This document shows, piece after piece, positions 43,290 to 50,144 of a stretch of 64,000 nt of DNA. Origin of the DNA: Cupriavidus pinatubonensis (GTDB taxonomy: Bacteria > Pseudomonadota > Gammaproteobacteria > Burkholderiales > Burkholderiaceae). Below the pieces are notes generated by a model. It was not told where the DNA came from. It was given only the letters and a program-made list of their open reading frames with translations, and made no database searches. The stretch's first letter is position 1; every line of letters starts with the position of its first letter. The position numbers and the translations under genes were made by a program. The stretch spans positions 2,232,001 to 2,296,000 of the forward strand of contig NZ_CP080767.1 of assembly GCF_019602855.1 (NCBI RefSeq). Direction: 5' to 3'.

Positions 43290-43372
43290 TTCCAGATCCT
43301 CCAAAGCGGCCAGCCGAACGCCACAGCTAACCAGATCAAAAACATCGCGAGGCACAGGTCAGCGTCGGTCAT
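43286..43372 (-). CDS. 28-residue single-span membrane peptide
   Basis: The frame MTDADLCLAMFLIWLAVAFG... is one membrane helix flanked by acidic and basic ends. It overlaps both neighbours by four bases (ATGA). Function unknown. Confidence 0.5.
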   Translation of the reverse strand: MTDADLCLAMFLIWLAVAFGWPLWRIWK

Positions 43373-43932
43373 GCCTTCGCTCCCATGCCGAACAGCGCGC
43401 ACACCACGGCGTGCTGGCGCTTGACCTTCCCCGTCTTCAGTGCAGCGCGCGCGGCGTTGCGCGCCAGGTACACGCGATACGCGATCGGGTCGTTCTCGCG
43501 CAGCCGATTGCGGAAGCGCTTGGACGTCTCGGCCAGCGTCATCGGGCGCGGACGGCGGGCGCTCTTGCCGGGCATCGGCAGCCACAACGGCACGGGCGCG
43601 CCGTGCCCCGTCTGCCAGCGCGCGACATGCGCCTGCTTGGCCTTCTTCCGGTCGTAGAACAGGCAGTCGATCGTGTGCCGCGCGGCGCCGGTAGCCTCGG
43701 CCAGCTCGTGCACCGAGCGCGGCACGCCGTCGGCGCAGATGCGATGAATGGCGATCCACGTCGGCGAGCGCTCGGTGGTCAGCGGCTTTGAGCCCAACCC
43801 CATGGCCTTGGCCTTGTGGAACACGGTGTCGCCACTGCGGCCGAGGTGCGCGCCAATGACGCGGTACGACTGGCCGGTGGCCACAAGCTCGCGCAGCTTC
43901 TGTTCCTCTTCGGGTGTCCAGCGGGCGGCCAT
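43369..43932 (-). CDS. DNA-binding phage protein with two HTH-like segments
   Basis: This encodes 187 residues. The N-terminus MAARWTPEEEQKLRELVATGQSYRVIGAHLGRS is a SANT/GcrA-like helix-turn-helix. A second HTH-like stretch (VHELAEATGAARHTIDCLFY) follows. The C-terminus is basic. It lies in the nin-like block upstream of RusA; a regulator or recombination accessory is likely. Confidence 0.68.
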   Translation of the reverse strand: MAARWTPEEEQKLRELVATGQSYRVIGAHLGRSGDTVFHKAKAMGLGSKPLTTERSPTWIAIHRICADGVPRSVHELAEATGAARHTIDCLFYDRKKAKQAHVARWQTGHGAPVPLWLPMPGKSARRPRPMTLAETSKRFRNRLRENDPIAYRVYLARNAARAALKTGKVKRQHAVVCALFGMGAKA

Positions 43933-43933
43933 G

Positions 43934-44395
43934 TCATGCCTCCGCGAACAGGCCGGCCTGCACAATCTCGTGCTCGATCGCAGTCACCGTGACCACCAGG
44001 CGCCCTTCCCCGTCCGGCTCGGCCCGCTCGGCGGTAATGCGCCGCACCCACCGGTCGTCCTCGAACACGATGCCCTTGAGCGCGTCCATCAGCACCTTCT
44101 GAGCGTTGTCCAGGTCGATGCACTGGACCGTGTCATCCCAGAGCGCGCCGTCGCGGCGCATGCGCTTCTGCCAGTCCAGCGGGCGGTTCGGGAACAGCGT
44201 GTAGGCAACGGCTACGCGCCCCGCCAGCGGCGAATGGATGCCTGCAGCGCGCGCCAGCCAGCCCACCTCCTGCTTGTAGGCCTTGGCCTCCGGGCTCAGC
44301 GTGGTGACTGGCGCCTTGAATCCCTTCGGCATGTACGTGCGCCAGTAGCGGTTCGCGCTAACGGGATACGGTAGGGTCAGAACGATTTTCGTCAT
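43934..44395 (-). CDS. rusA: RusA-type Holliday-junction resolvase
   Basis: This encodes 153 residues. PYPVSANRYWR at the start, CIDLDNAQKVLMDALKG in the middle and VFEDDRWV carry the acidic residues that bind Mg2+ in RusA. It resolves four-way junctions formed during phage recombination and replication. Confidence 0.9.
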   Translation of the reverse strand: MTKIVLTLPYPVSANRYWRTYMPKGFKAPVTTLSPEAKAYKQEVGWLARAAGIHSPLAGRVAVAYTLFPNRPLDWQKRMRRDGALWDDTVQCIDLDNAQKVLMDALKGIVFEDDRWVRRITAERAEPDGEGRLVVTVTAIEHEIVQAGLFAEA

Positions 44396-44431
44396 GTCGT
44401 ACCTGATGCTGCGTATGGATTTCGTTTCAAA

Positions 44432-45817
44432 TCAGAGCTCTGCGGCAATGCCGCGCTTGCGCACGGCCGGGCCGCCAGACAGCATCGGCAGCGGGCCCGT
44501 CCACTCGTCGAACTTCGTCACCGCGCCGCGGTACAGCAGCGGCACGTCGCCAAGCGCTCCGTTGCGCTGCTTGCGGATCAGCACCTCGGCGTAGCCCTTC
44601 AGGTCGGTGTTGTTCGGGTCGTACATCTCCGGTCGGTGCACGAACATCACGACGTCCGCGTCCTGCTCGATGTCGCCAGAGTCGCGCAGGTCGGAGAGGA
44701 TCGGCTTCTTGTCCGGCCGGTCCTCGTTCTTGCGGCTGAGCTGCGCCAGCGCTATCACCGGGATGTTCAGTTCCTTGGCCAGCGCCTTCAGGCCACGCGA
44801 GTAGGCCCCGATCTGCTGCGTGCGCATCTTTTCCTCGCCGCCAGTCATCAGGCCGAGGTAGTCGACGATCAATACGTCCAGCCCGTGCTTGCGCTGGTGC
44901 GCCTTCGCCTTCATGCGCACCTCGAGCAGCGTCAGAGCCGGCGAGTCGTCCACGGCGAAGTTCAGGTCGGCGCAGGCCTGCACCGCGTACGTCAGGCGCG
45001 GCCAGTCGGATTCCTCCATGCGGTTCAGCAGCGACGACAGGCGAATGGTTCCGCGGCTGGCCGCCGCGCGCGCGACGATCTCCTGATCCGACATTTCCAT
45101 CGACAGCAGCAGCACGCTGTAATCGGTCGATTGGTTGAGGCCGATCTCCGTGGTCAGCGCGGTCTTTCCCATAGACGGGCGGCCGGCCACGATCACCAGG
45201 TTGCCGCGGCGCAGTCCACCGTTGAGCGCGCGGTCGAGCGAATCGATACCGGTCGGGATGGCCGTCTCCACGGTGCCGTGGTACCGCTGGTCGACGCCCT
45301 CGACGAACTCGGTCATCAGCTCGGCCAGGAATTTCGGCTCGCGGCGCACGCCCACCTGCGCCAGGCCACCCAGCAGCGCCTGAGCACGATCCAGGATCTC
45401 GGCGCCCTTCATCGGGCTCGGCGTCTCGACCATCTCGAGCACCTTGCGTGCGGCGGCGGCTGTCTCGCGGAGCATGGCGCGGTCGCGCACGATCTCGGCA
45501 TAGCGCGCAATGTTCGCGGCGCTGGGGGTACGGTGCGCGAGTTCGGTCAGATAGCCCAGGCCGCCGATGCGCTCGGCCCTGCCCTGCGATTGCAGCATCT
45601 CGAACACGGTCACGACGTCGGCCGGCCGGTTGGCGACGATCAACTGCACGATCTGCGAGAACACCAGCCGGTGGTCGTCGCGGTAGAAGTGCGCGGCGTC
45701 CAGGCCGTTTATGCGGTCCACTGCGTTGTTGTCGAGCAGCAGGCCACCCAGCACAGCCTGCTCGGCTTCGAGGCTGAACAGCGCGCGGGCCTGCGGGAAA
45801 TCGTCGGGCGCGTTCAT
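44432..45817 (-). CDS. dnaB: Replicative DNA helicase, DnaB type
   Basis: This encodes 461 residues with the full DnaB layout: an N-terminal domain (1-150), linker and RecA-like domain with Walker A GRPSMGKT (212-219) and Walker B VLIVDYLGLM. The conserved LRDSGDIEQDADVVMFVHR is present. The phage therefore carries its own helicase. Its start overlaps the stop of the initiator gene by four bases. Confidence 0.95.
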   Translation of the reverse strand: MNAPDDFPQARALFSLEAEQAVLGGLLLDNNAVDRINGLDAAHFYRDDHRLVFSQIVQLIVANRPADVVTVFEMLQSQGRAERIGGLGYLTELAHRTPSAANIARYAEIVRDRAMLRETAAAARKVLEMVETPSPMKGAEILDRAQALLGGLAQVGVRREPKFLAELMTEFVEGVDQRYHGTVETAIPTGIDSLDRALNGGLRRGNLVIVAGRPSMGKTALTTEIGLNQSTDYSVLLLSMEMSDQEIVARAAASRGTIRLSSLLNRMEESDWPRLTYAVQACADLNFAVDDSPALTLLEVRMKAKAHQRKHGLDVLIVDYLGLMTGGEEKMRTQQIGAYSRGLKALAKELNIPVIALAQLSRKNEDRPDKKPILSDLRDSGDIEQDADVVMFVHRPEMYDPNNTDLKGYAEVLIRKQRNGALGDVPLLYRGAVTKFDEWTGPLPMLSGGPAVRKRGIAAEL

Positions 45818-46656
45818 GCTGCGGCCTCCTCGTTGTGGTACCGACCCTCGCGGATCTTCGTGAAGTTCTCGGCCTTCACAATCCAGTCGAGGCTGGCAAT
45901 GAACGGCTTCCGACCTTCAGGCGTGCGAGCGCGGCCGGTCAGGAACTCGGACTGGCCGATGTAGGTGAAAAGCTTCCGCCAGTAGCCAAGGTCCTGACGC
46001 TTCTTGTCCTCGTTCCAACGTGTGCGCAGGTTCACCTGCCGCGTGCCGCTCCATTCGCGGATGGCCGAGCACATGGGCAGCAGCTCGTGGTACAGCGCGA
46101 TGATTTCCTGATGCGGGCAGGCAGGGCGAGAGGCTGGTTTGCCTCCGCCCTCGACCACGAAGAGGTCGGCAGCTGTGTCGCTGTCGACAACTACTTCGTT
46201 AGAAGTAGTAGATAACTCTTCTCTTCTCTTCTCTTCTCTGGTAGACGCTGATGTAGACGCACGTGTAGACGATGCAGTAGATGCCTCACTGCCTACAAGA
46301 CCGTCTGCTTTTCTCTCCCGCCATCTTGCTTGTCGTTGATTCTTAAGGCTTCTTTCTTTTGCTGAATCGCCGTTGTGCTCGCCGAATTCAGGAATGCAAA
46401 TTCCGCCTTCATCAACGCTCAGCCATCCAACGGAAGTAAGAGCTGCAGCGAGACCGTCTACACGCGTTGCACGGTCTACAAGCTGCGACGTTGCACCGTC
46501 TACACGACCGTCTACAGAATGACGGTCGATCCACGACCAGAAAGCAAACAGCGCACCGACGGCAAACATCTCATCCTTTCCCAGAGCCTCAGCAATCTTG
46601 AATACCTTGGGATGTGTGAAGAGGTCCGTCCGCATCTTGATCCAGTCTCCAGCCAT
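45814..46656 (-). CDS. Replication initiator protein (lambda O-like)
   Basis: This encodes 280 residues. MAGDWIKMRTDLFTHPKVFKIAEALG is the typical start of phage replication proteins with an N-terminal winged helix. Residues about 115-150 form a Ser/Thr/Arg-rich linker (ASTASSTRASTSASTREEKRREE). The C-terminal half (WNEDKKRQDLGYWRKLFTYIGQS) would recruit the helicase. Its own coding sequence holds two clusters of short repeats that look like an origin. It is directly upstream of dnaB. Confidence 0.82.
   Translation of the reverse strand: MAGDWIKMRTDLFTHPKVFKIAEALGKDEMFAVGALFAFWSWIDRHSVDGRVDGATSQLVDRATRVDGLAAALTSVGWLSVDEGGICIPEFGEHNGDSAKERSLKNQRQARWRERKADGLVGSEASTASSTRASTSASTREEKRREELSTTSNEVVVDSDTAADLFVVEGGGKPASRPACPHQEIIALYHELLPMCSAIREWSGTRQVNLRTRWNEDKKRQDLGYWRKLFTYIGQSEFLTGRARTPEGRKPFIASLDWIVKAENFTKIREGRYHNEEAAA
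46241..46284 (+). repeat. Origin-like 12-bp direct repeats (cluster 1)
   Basis: GTAGACGC, GTAGACGC, GTAGACGA and GTAGATGC begin at 46241, 46253, 46265 and 46277, an exact 12-bp period. They lie inside the O-like gene in the Ser/Thr-rich linker region. The period equals four codons, so a protein repeat is an alternative cause. Confidence 0.6.
46454..46516 (+). repeat. Origin-like iterons (cluster 2), inverted relative to cluster 1
   Basis: Four copies of CCGTCTACA/CGGTCTACA lie at 46454, 46472, 46496 and 46508. Read on the other strand they are TGTAGACGGT, the same core as cluster 1 but opposite in orientation. The AT-richer segment between the clusters (46310-46380) could be the unwinding region. 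Confidence 0.6.
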
Positions 46657-46666
46657 TACTGCTACC

Positions 46667-46831
46667 TCACTGCTCCGCGCGGCTCACCTGGCTGGCCAGC
46701 AGCTCGGCGATCGCCTGTTTGGTTTCGGCGCACAGCTGCATGCGGACCTCGACCGTGTTGGCCAAAGTCATCCTATGCAGGAGTTCATTGACCCAGGCGC
46801 GCTGGGTGATTTGCTTCTGTTCCGCATTCAT
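46667..46831 (-). CDS. Small helical phage protein
   Basis: This encodes 54 residues from MNAEQKQITQRAWVNELLHR, one or two charged helices. It sits between the CII-like and O-like genes and overlaps the former by four bases. Function unknown. Confidence 0.6.
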   Translation of the reverse strand: MNAEQKQITQRAWVNELLHRMTLANTVEVRMQLCAETKQAIAELLASQVSRAEQ

Positions 46832-47187
46832 GCCGCTGCCCTCAAGCTGGCGAGCTGCTCCTCGAGTTCGCGAATACGCGCATCCTTCGACAGCTCGATC
46901 AGTTCGCAACCAGTCATCAGCGCGTCGTACTGGGCCGGCGCGCGGTTGCCGCAGATCGCCATCAGGTCAATGCGCTTCGTGTCCGGGAACCAGGCCTTGC
47001 CCTGCATGATTCGGCTGAAATGACCCTTGTCGATGCTCAGGGCCTCGCGGATGAAGTCATGGGAATGGCCGCTCAGCTGAATGCAGAGACGGATGGCATC
47101 GAGCCCATGGCGACACCGTTTGATCAGATCCATCGGCGCGTGCTGCATGGCCCTGGCTTCACCGAAGAAAGGCATTTCGCGTTGCAT
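46828..47187 (-). CDS. HTH DNA-binding protein in the CII position
   Basis: This encodes 119 residues from MQREMPFFGEARAMQHAP. The segment IQLSGHSHDFIREALSIDKGHFSRIMQGKAWFP is a helix-turn-helix, and the C-terminus (KDARIRELEEQLASLRA) is a short coiled coil for oligomerisation. An AAGGG site precedes the start. Like lambda cII it follows cro after a terminator and precedes the O gene. Whether it activates lysogeny promoters is unknown. Confidence 0.72.
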   Translation of the reverse strand: MQREMPFFGEARAMQHAPMDLIKRCRHGLDAIRLCIQLSGHSHDFIREALSIDKGHFSRIMQGKAWFPDTKRIDLMAICGNRAPAQYDALMTGCELIELSKDARIRELEEQLASLRAAA

Positions 47188-47254
47188 TTCGCTGACCCTT
47201 TGCGAATGGTTGAGGCAGGTTGATTTGCGTTGACGGTCCCTGCCCGTAAAAAAT

Positions 47255-47280
47255 GGCATCACCCCTTTCGAGGTGATGCC
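47255..47280 (-). terminator. tR1-like terminator after the cro-like gene
   Basis: On the minus strand GGCATCACC pairs with GGTGATGCC, followed by ATTTTTTA. It begins two bases after the cro-like stop and lies before the CII-like gene, as lambda tR1 does. Expression of replication genes would then need read-through or antitermination. Confidence 0.82.
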
Positions 47281-47281
47281 T

Positions 47282-47524
47282 TCAAGCCGCTTTGGCGTAG
47301 AAGAAGGCCAGCAACTCTTCCCGTGAAAACGGAGCGCCAAAGTCGGCGCAGGCCCGCCAGAGAGCGTCCATGCTTGCTTTGCGCGGTACCTTGCGCGCGT
47401 AGACGAGGTGCGTCTCGATGTAGACGGTGGTCGTGTTCGCCGCCGATGCGAACGCCGCTCTGCGCTCCACCGGGAGTGATCGGTAGAAGGCTTTGAAGTC
47501 TCGGGCGCAGGTGTTTGTGTCCAT
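47282..47524 (-). CDS. Cro-like/YdaS-type regulator
   Basis: This encodes 80 residues (MDTNTCARDFKAFYRSLPVERRAAFASAANTT...). The segment RAAFASAANTTTVYIETHLVYAR fits an HTH and the sequence resembles YdaS/Cro-type proteins. It is divergent from the repressor across three operators. It is the first gene of the leftward lytic operon. Confidence 0.75.
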   Translation of the reverse strand: MDTNTCARDFKAFYRSLPVERRAAFASAANTTTVYIETHLVYARKVPRKASMDALWRACADFGAPFSREELLAFFYAKAA

Positions 47525-47530
47525 GGCGCG

Positions 47531-47559
47531 ATTCTATGACCGTTTTGGTCATAGCTCAA
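47531..47559 (-). promoter_or_regulatory. Leftward lytic promoter (PR-like)
   Basis: On the minus strand TTGAGC (47559-47554), a 17-bp spacer and TAGAAT (47536-47531) form a good sigma-70 promoter, seven bases before the cro-like ATG. The operator at 47536-47552 fills the spacer, so repressor binding would shut it. Confidence 0.75.
47536..47552 (+). promoter_or_regulatory. Repressor operator A
   Basis: ATGACCGTTTTGGTCAT is a perfect 6-5-6 palindrome between the promoter elements of the cro-like gene. It belongs to the GTTACC-N5-GGTAAC family. Confidence 0.75.
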
Positions 47560-47568
47560 GGAGGATTT

Positions 47569-47585
47569 GTTACCACTTCGGTTTA
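47569..47585 (+). promoter_or_regulatory. Repressor operator B
   Basis: GTTACCACTTCGGTTTA fits GTTACC-N5-GGTAAC with two mismatches in the right arm. It abuts operator C without a gap. Confidence 0.7.
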
Positions 47586-47602
47586 TTTACCTTTTGGGTT
47601 AC
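47586..47602 (+). promoter_or_regulatory. Repressor operator C
   Basis: TTTACCTTTTGGGTTAC fits GTTACC-N5-GGTAAC with one mismatch in each arm. It lies 20 bp before the repressor start, where it could control autoregulation. Confidence 0.7.
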
Positions 47603-47621
47603 TCCGGGTTCAATCACGCGC

Positions 47622-48860
47622 ATGAAGTCAATCAAAGAAATCCGCCGCGAAAAGCTGGCGATGGCGATCGAGGAGAAGTGCGAGGGCAACCAGTCCCGCG
47701 CTGCGGAAGCGCTCGGCTACTCCTCCCCTTCGTTAGTGAACCGCTATGTCAGCGGCGCGAAGGACATTGGCGACCGCACCGCCCGCAAGATCGAAGAAAC
47801 CTTCGGATATCCTGAGTTCTGGATGGATGAGGGCACCTCGCTAGTCCCTCCAAAGGCGGCCCTCTCGCTCGCACGAGGACTCGAACCGTGGCAGATAGAG
47901 GATGCCGCACGCCTGAGAGAGATGTTTGAGACGAAGACCAGGTACAGCCAGGAAGAATTCGGCCGGCGATTTGAGATCGGCAGCCAAGGAATGGTCTGGC
48001 AGTACCTGAACGGCCGCCGGGCCTTGAACATCAAGGCGGCCAGCGCTTTTGCCAACGGCCTGGGGGTTTCAGTGGATGCCTTCAGCCCGCGCCTCGCCGA
48101 GGAAATCCGCCTCGCCTCTTCACACGTCGCTGACTTCATCCCTGCTGTTCCAGCGGACGCGGAGTTGGACAAACGGCCGAGTGACCGCATTGCCTTGGTT
48201 ATGGCCGAACAGCACCTCGACGTTCGGGACCTAGCACAGCTGCTTGGGGTCGAGCCGGCTGTAGTCCGCGCCTGGTTGGAGCCTGAAGCGCCAAAAATGG
48301 GGCTTCACCATGCCGTGAAGCTCCAGGAGGCCTACGGCTACAGCCCCAAATGGCTGCTCAATGGCGCTGGTGATCAAAAGCTAAGTGGTGCCGTTGAACC
48401 AGAGTTGGATGAACCCACTCTGCCCTTCGACACCTTCCCGATTCCGCAGGACGCATTTAGACGCATTCCCGTACAAGGCATGGCGCAGTTAGGAGACAAC
48501 GGACACTTTGTGGACGTCGAATACCCCGTAGGCCACGGCGACGGCTATGTGTACTTCCCGACGCGAGATCCGGATGCTTACGCGCTTCGCTGCAATGGCG
48601 AATCCATGCGACCGCGCGTTAAGCACAATGAATTTGTGGTGGTTGAGCCAAACACGCAGATCCAGAACGGCGACGAAGTCCTAGTGAAATCGCAGGATGG
48701 CCGCGTCATGGTCAAAGAGCTGGCGTACGTTCGTGATGGCATCGTCCATCTCTCATCCGTGAACGAGAAGCACGGCATGCTCCGAATCCCCCACGAGCAG
48801 GTGGAACGCATGCACTTCGTCGCTGGCATCGTAAAGCGATCCGCTTGGCGGCCGGATTGA
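47622..48860 (+). CDS. CI-type repressor with three HTH-like segments and S24 peptidase domain
   Basis: This encodes 412 residues, much longer than the usual 200-240. Three HTH-like units are visible: about 24-62 (NQSRAAEALGYSSPSLVNRYV), 108-155 (YSQEEFGRRFEIGSQGMVWQYL) and 198-247 (DVRDLAQLLGVEPAVVRAWL). The C-terminal S24 domain has Ser328 (NGESMRPR) and Lys365 (RVMVKELA). The cleavage region reads GMAQLGDNG with no Ala-Gly or Cys-Gly pair, so RecA-stimulated cleavage cannot be assumed. It is flanked by two groups of three operators. Confidence 0.9.
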   Translation: MKSIKEIRREKLAMAIEEKCEGNQSRAAEALGYSSPSLVNRYVSGAKDIGDRTARKIEETFGYPEFWMDEGTSLVPPKAALSLARGLEPWQIEDAARLREMFETKTRYSQEEFGRRFEIGSQGMVWQYLNGRRALNIKAASAFANGLGVSVDAFSPRLAEEIRLASSHVADFIPAVPADAELDKRPSDRIALVMAEQHLDVRDLAQLLGVEPAVVRAWLEPEAPKMGLHHAVKLQEAYGYSPKWLLNGAGDQKLSGAVEPELDEPTLPFDTFPIPQDAFRRIPVQGMAQLGDNGHFVDVEYPVGHGDGYVYFPTRDPDAYALRCNGESMRPRVKHNEFVVVEPNTQIQNGDEVLVKSQDGRVMVKELAYVRDGIVHLSSVNEKHGMLRIPHEQVERMHFVAGIVKRSAWRPD

Positions 48861-48880
48861 TTCCCTGAGACACCGCGTCA

Positions 48881-48909
48881 TAAGCCCGTAAGCCACGGGC
48901 TTATATTTT
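48881..48909 (+). terminator. Terminator of the repressor gene
   Basis: TAAGCCCGT (48881-48889) pairs with ACGGGCTTA (48895-48903), followed by TATTTT. It begins 20 bp after the repressor stop. Confidence 0.82.
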
Positions 48910-48919
48910 GCCTATGGCT

Positions 48920-48936
48920 GTTACCGGATAGGTAAA
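48920..48936 (+). promoter_or_regulatory. Repressor operator D
   Basis: GTTACCGGATAGGTAAA matches GTTACC-N5-GGTAAC with one mismatch. Confidence 0.75.
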
Positions 48937-48953
48937 AACAATCAATCGGCGCT

Positions 48954-48970
48954 GTTACCTTTTTGGTTTG
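48954..48970 (+). promoter_or_regulatory. Repressor operator E
   Basis: GTTACCTTTTTGGTTTG has a perfect left arm and two or three mismatches on the right. It overlaps the -35 of the rightward promoter. Confidence 0.68.
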
Positions 48971-48996
48971 CTTTGCTGTTACCCGATTGGTAACAT
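48968..48996 (+). promoter_or_regulatory. Rightward early promoter (PL-like)
   Basis: TTGCTT (48968-48973), a 17-bp spacer and TAACAT (48991-48996) lie upstream of the rightward operon that starts at 49030. Operators E and F overlap both elements. Confidence 0.65.
48978..48994 (+). promoter_or_regulatory. Repressor operator F
   Basis: GTTACCCGATTGGTAAC is the perfect palindromic version of the consensus. It overlaps the spacer and -10 of the rightward promoter. Confidence 0.8.
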
Positions 48997-49029
48997 GCAC
49001 TCCATCAACGCACTTGATGGAGTCCAGCA

Positions 49030-49314
49030 ATGCCCAGCCCCGCCACCTACGCCCGGATTTTCCGCGGCCCGGCGCGCACAGACGAAACGCGCACCGTCGT
49101 GCATGTCGCCGGCCTGTTCTGGTCGATCACCGGCGAATTCACCACCCCGGCCATCGGCCGCACGCCCGCCTTCACCGCGACCGACGTCCGCCTGGTAAAT
49201 GACGACGGCAGTGAGAGCGCCGACATGCTGGACATGCTCGCCCTGGCCTTCATCGTGCAGCTGCAGGAGCAAGCCGTGGAATCGCTCACGGAAGGCCGGA
49301 GGTACGCAGCGTGA
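49030..49314 (+). CDS. First gene of the rightward early operon, unknown
   Basis: This encodes 94 residues (MPSPATYARIFRGPARTDET...), a soluble mixed sequence. The start follows GGAG. Position suggests an early function such as antitermination or host takeover, but no motif supports one. Confidence 0.65.
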   Translation: MPSPATYARIFRGPARTDETRTVVHVAGLFWSITGEFTTPAIGRTPAFTATDVRLVNDDGSESADMLDMLALAFIVQLQEQAVESLTEGRRYAA

Positions 49315-49544
49315 CTACCGCAGAACTCTCCTACGGCACGACCGCCGAGCGCGCGTTCCTCGACCAGATGGCCGCCGGCCCGGCCGCGCCGACCCTACTG
49401 CGCAACTACATCACCGCCGCCGATAAGCGCATCGCCTGGGGCTCGATCAACAAGACCGAGGTGCTGCTGTACGCCGAGATGCTGCTGGGCAATGCGCTGG
49501 CAAAGCAGGCGGCAGTTGATCGGCTTCTGCGGAGGGTGGCGTGA
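49311..49544 (+). CDS. Small helical early protein
   Basis: This encodes 77 residues starting GTG (MTTAELSYGTTAERAFLDQM). The GTG overlaps the previous stop as GTGA. Mostly helical; no family recognised. Confidence 0.65.
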   Translation: MTTAELSYGTTAERAFLDQMAAGPAAPTLLRNYITAADKRIAWGSINKTEVLLYAEMLLGNALAKQAAVDRLLRRVA

Positions 49545-49666
49545 TGGACAAGCAAGCCAGCCTGCGCGAAGTCCAAGCCCGCAACCGCGCGGTCCTCTAC
49601 TACGTGCTCGGCATGTTCGCGGTGATCGCCGCCGCGCACGAGATCGTGGCCTACATCGGAGGCTGA
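49544..49666 (+). CDS. 40-residue single-span membrane protein
   Basis: The frame MDKQASLREVQARNRAVLYY... has an amphipathic start and one hydrophobic helix (YVLGMFAVIAAAHEIVAYI). Its ATG shares a base with the previous stop (TGATG). Function unknown. Confidence 0.55.
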   Translation: MDKQASLREVQARNRAVLYYVLGMFAVIAAAHEIVAYIGG

Positions 49667-49667
49667 C

Positions 49668-49817
49668 GTGCACTACGACCCCGCATCCAACGCCCTACTG
49701 CGTGCCGCGCGTGCGCCGTCGCTGGCGCAACTCGTCGCGGCTGCCATCGGCTTCGGCCTGGCCGTCGGCTGCATCTGGTACCTGACCGTCGCCATTCGAG
49801 CCGGCGCCCTGTTCTGA
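49668..49817 (+). CDS. 49-residue single-span membrane protein
   Basis: This starts GTG one base after the preceding stop and reads MHYDPASNALLRAARAPSLA, then one membrane helix (AAAIGFGLAVGCIWYLTVAI). Function unknown; it is in the early operon with another small membrane protein. Confidence 0.55.
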   Translation: MHYDPASNALLRAARAPSLAQLVAAAIGFGLAVGCIWYLTVAIRAGALF

Positions 49818-49839
49818 CCCTTCGCACCTGGAGACCACC

Positions 49840-50115
49840 ATGGAACCCACCACGCCCGCAATCGACATGCAGGAAGTGCAGTCGTCGCAGATCCACAGCA
49901 TCGGCCACGACGCCGAGAGCAACACCCTCGCGATCCGCTTCCGCGACTACAAGACCAACGGCCCGAGCTCGCTCTACCACTACCGCGACTTCAGCGCCGA
50001 GGACTTCGCTGCGTTCAGCAGGGCCGACTCGATCGGCAGCCATTTCAAGCAGCATATCAAGCCCTACGACAAGAAGTACCCGTACACGAAGGTCGAGGCC
50101 AAGCCGGCTGCCTGA
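49840..50115 (+). CDS. KTSC-domain protein
   Basis: This encodes 91 residues. QSSQIHSIGHDAESNTLAIRF and HFKQHIKPYDKKY fit the KTSC domain, a small domain found beside nucleic-acid enzymes and in phages. An early-gene accessory role in DNA metabolism is inferred. Confidence 0.8.
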   Translation: MEPTTPAIDMQEVQSSQIHSIGHDAESNTLAIRFRDYKTNGPSSLYHYRDFSAEDFAAFSRADSIGSHFKQHIKPYDKKYPYTKVEAKPAA

Positions 50116-50144
50116 CCCTGCCCAATCACCTGGAGAACCACGTC

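Noticed and set aside
44636..45964. A 442-codon plus-strand open frame opposite dnaB
   Set aside because: DnaB motifs on the other strand are unambiguous; the plus frame is a shadow.
46217..46290. Short tandem repeats that might be a CRISPR fragment or microsatellite
   Set aside because: The unit is 12 bp without spacers and lies in a coding frame; origin iterons or a protein repeat explain it better. The neighbouring CTCTT tract is just the Glu/Lys/Arg stretch of the linker.
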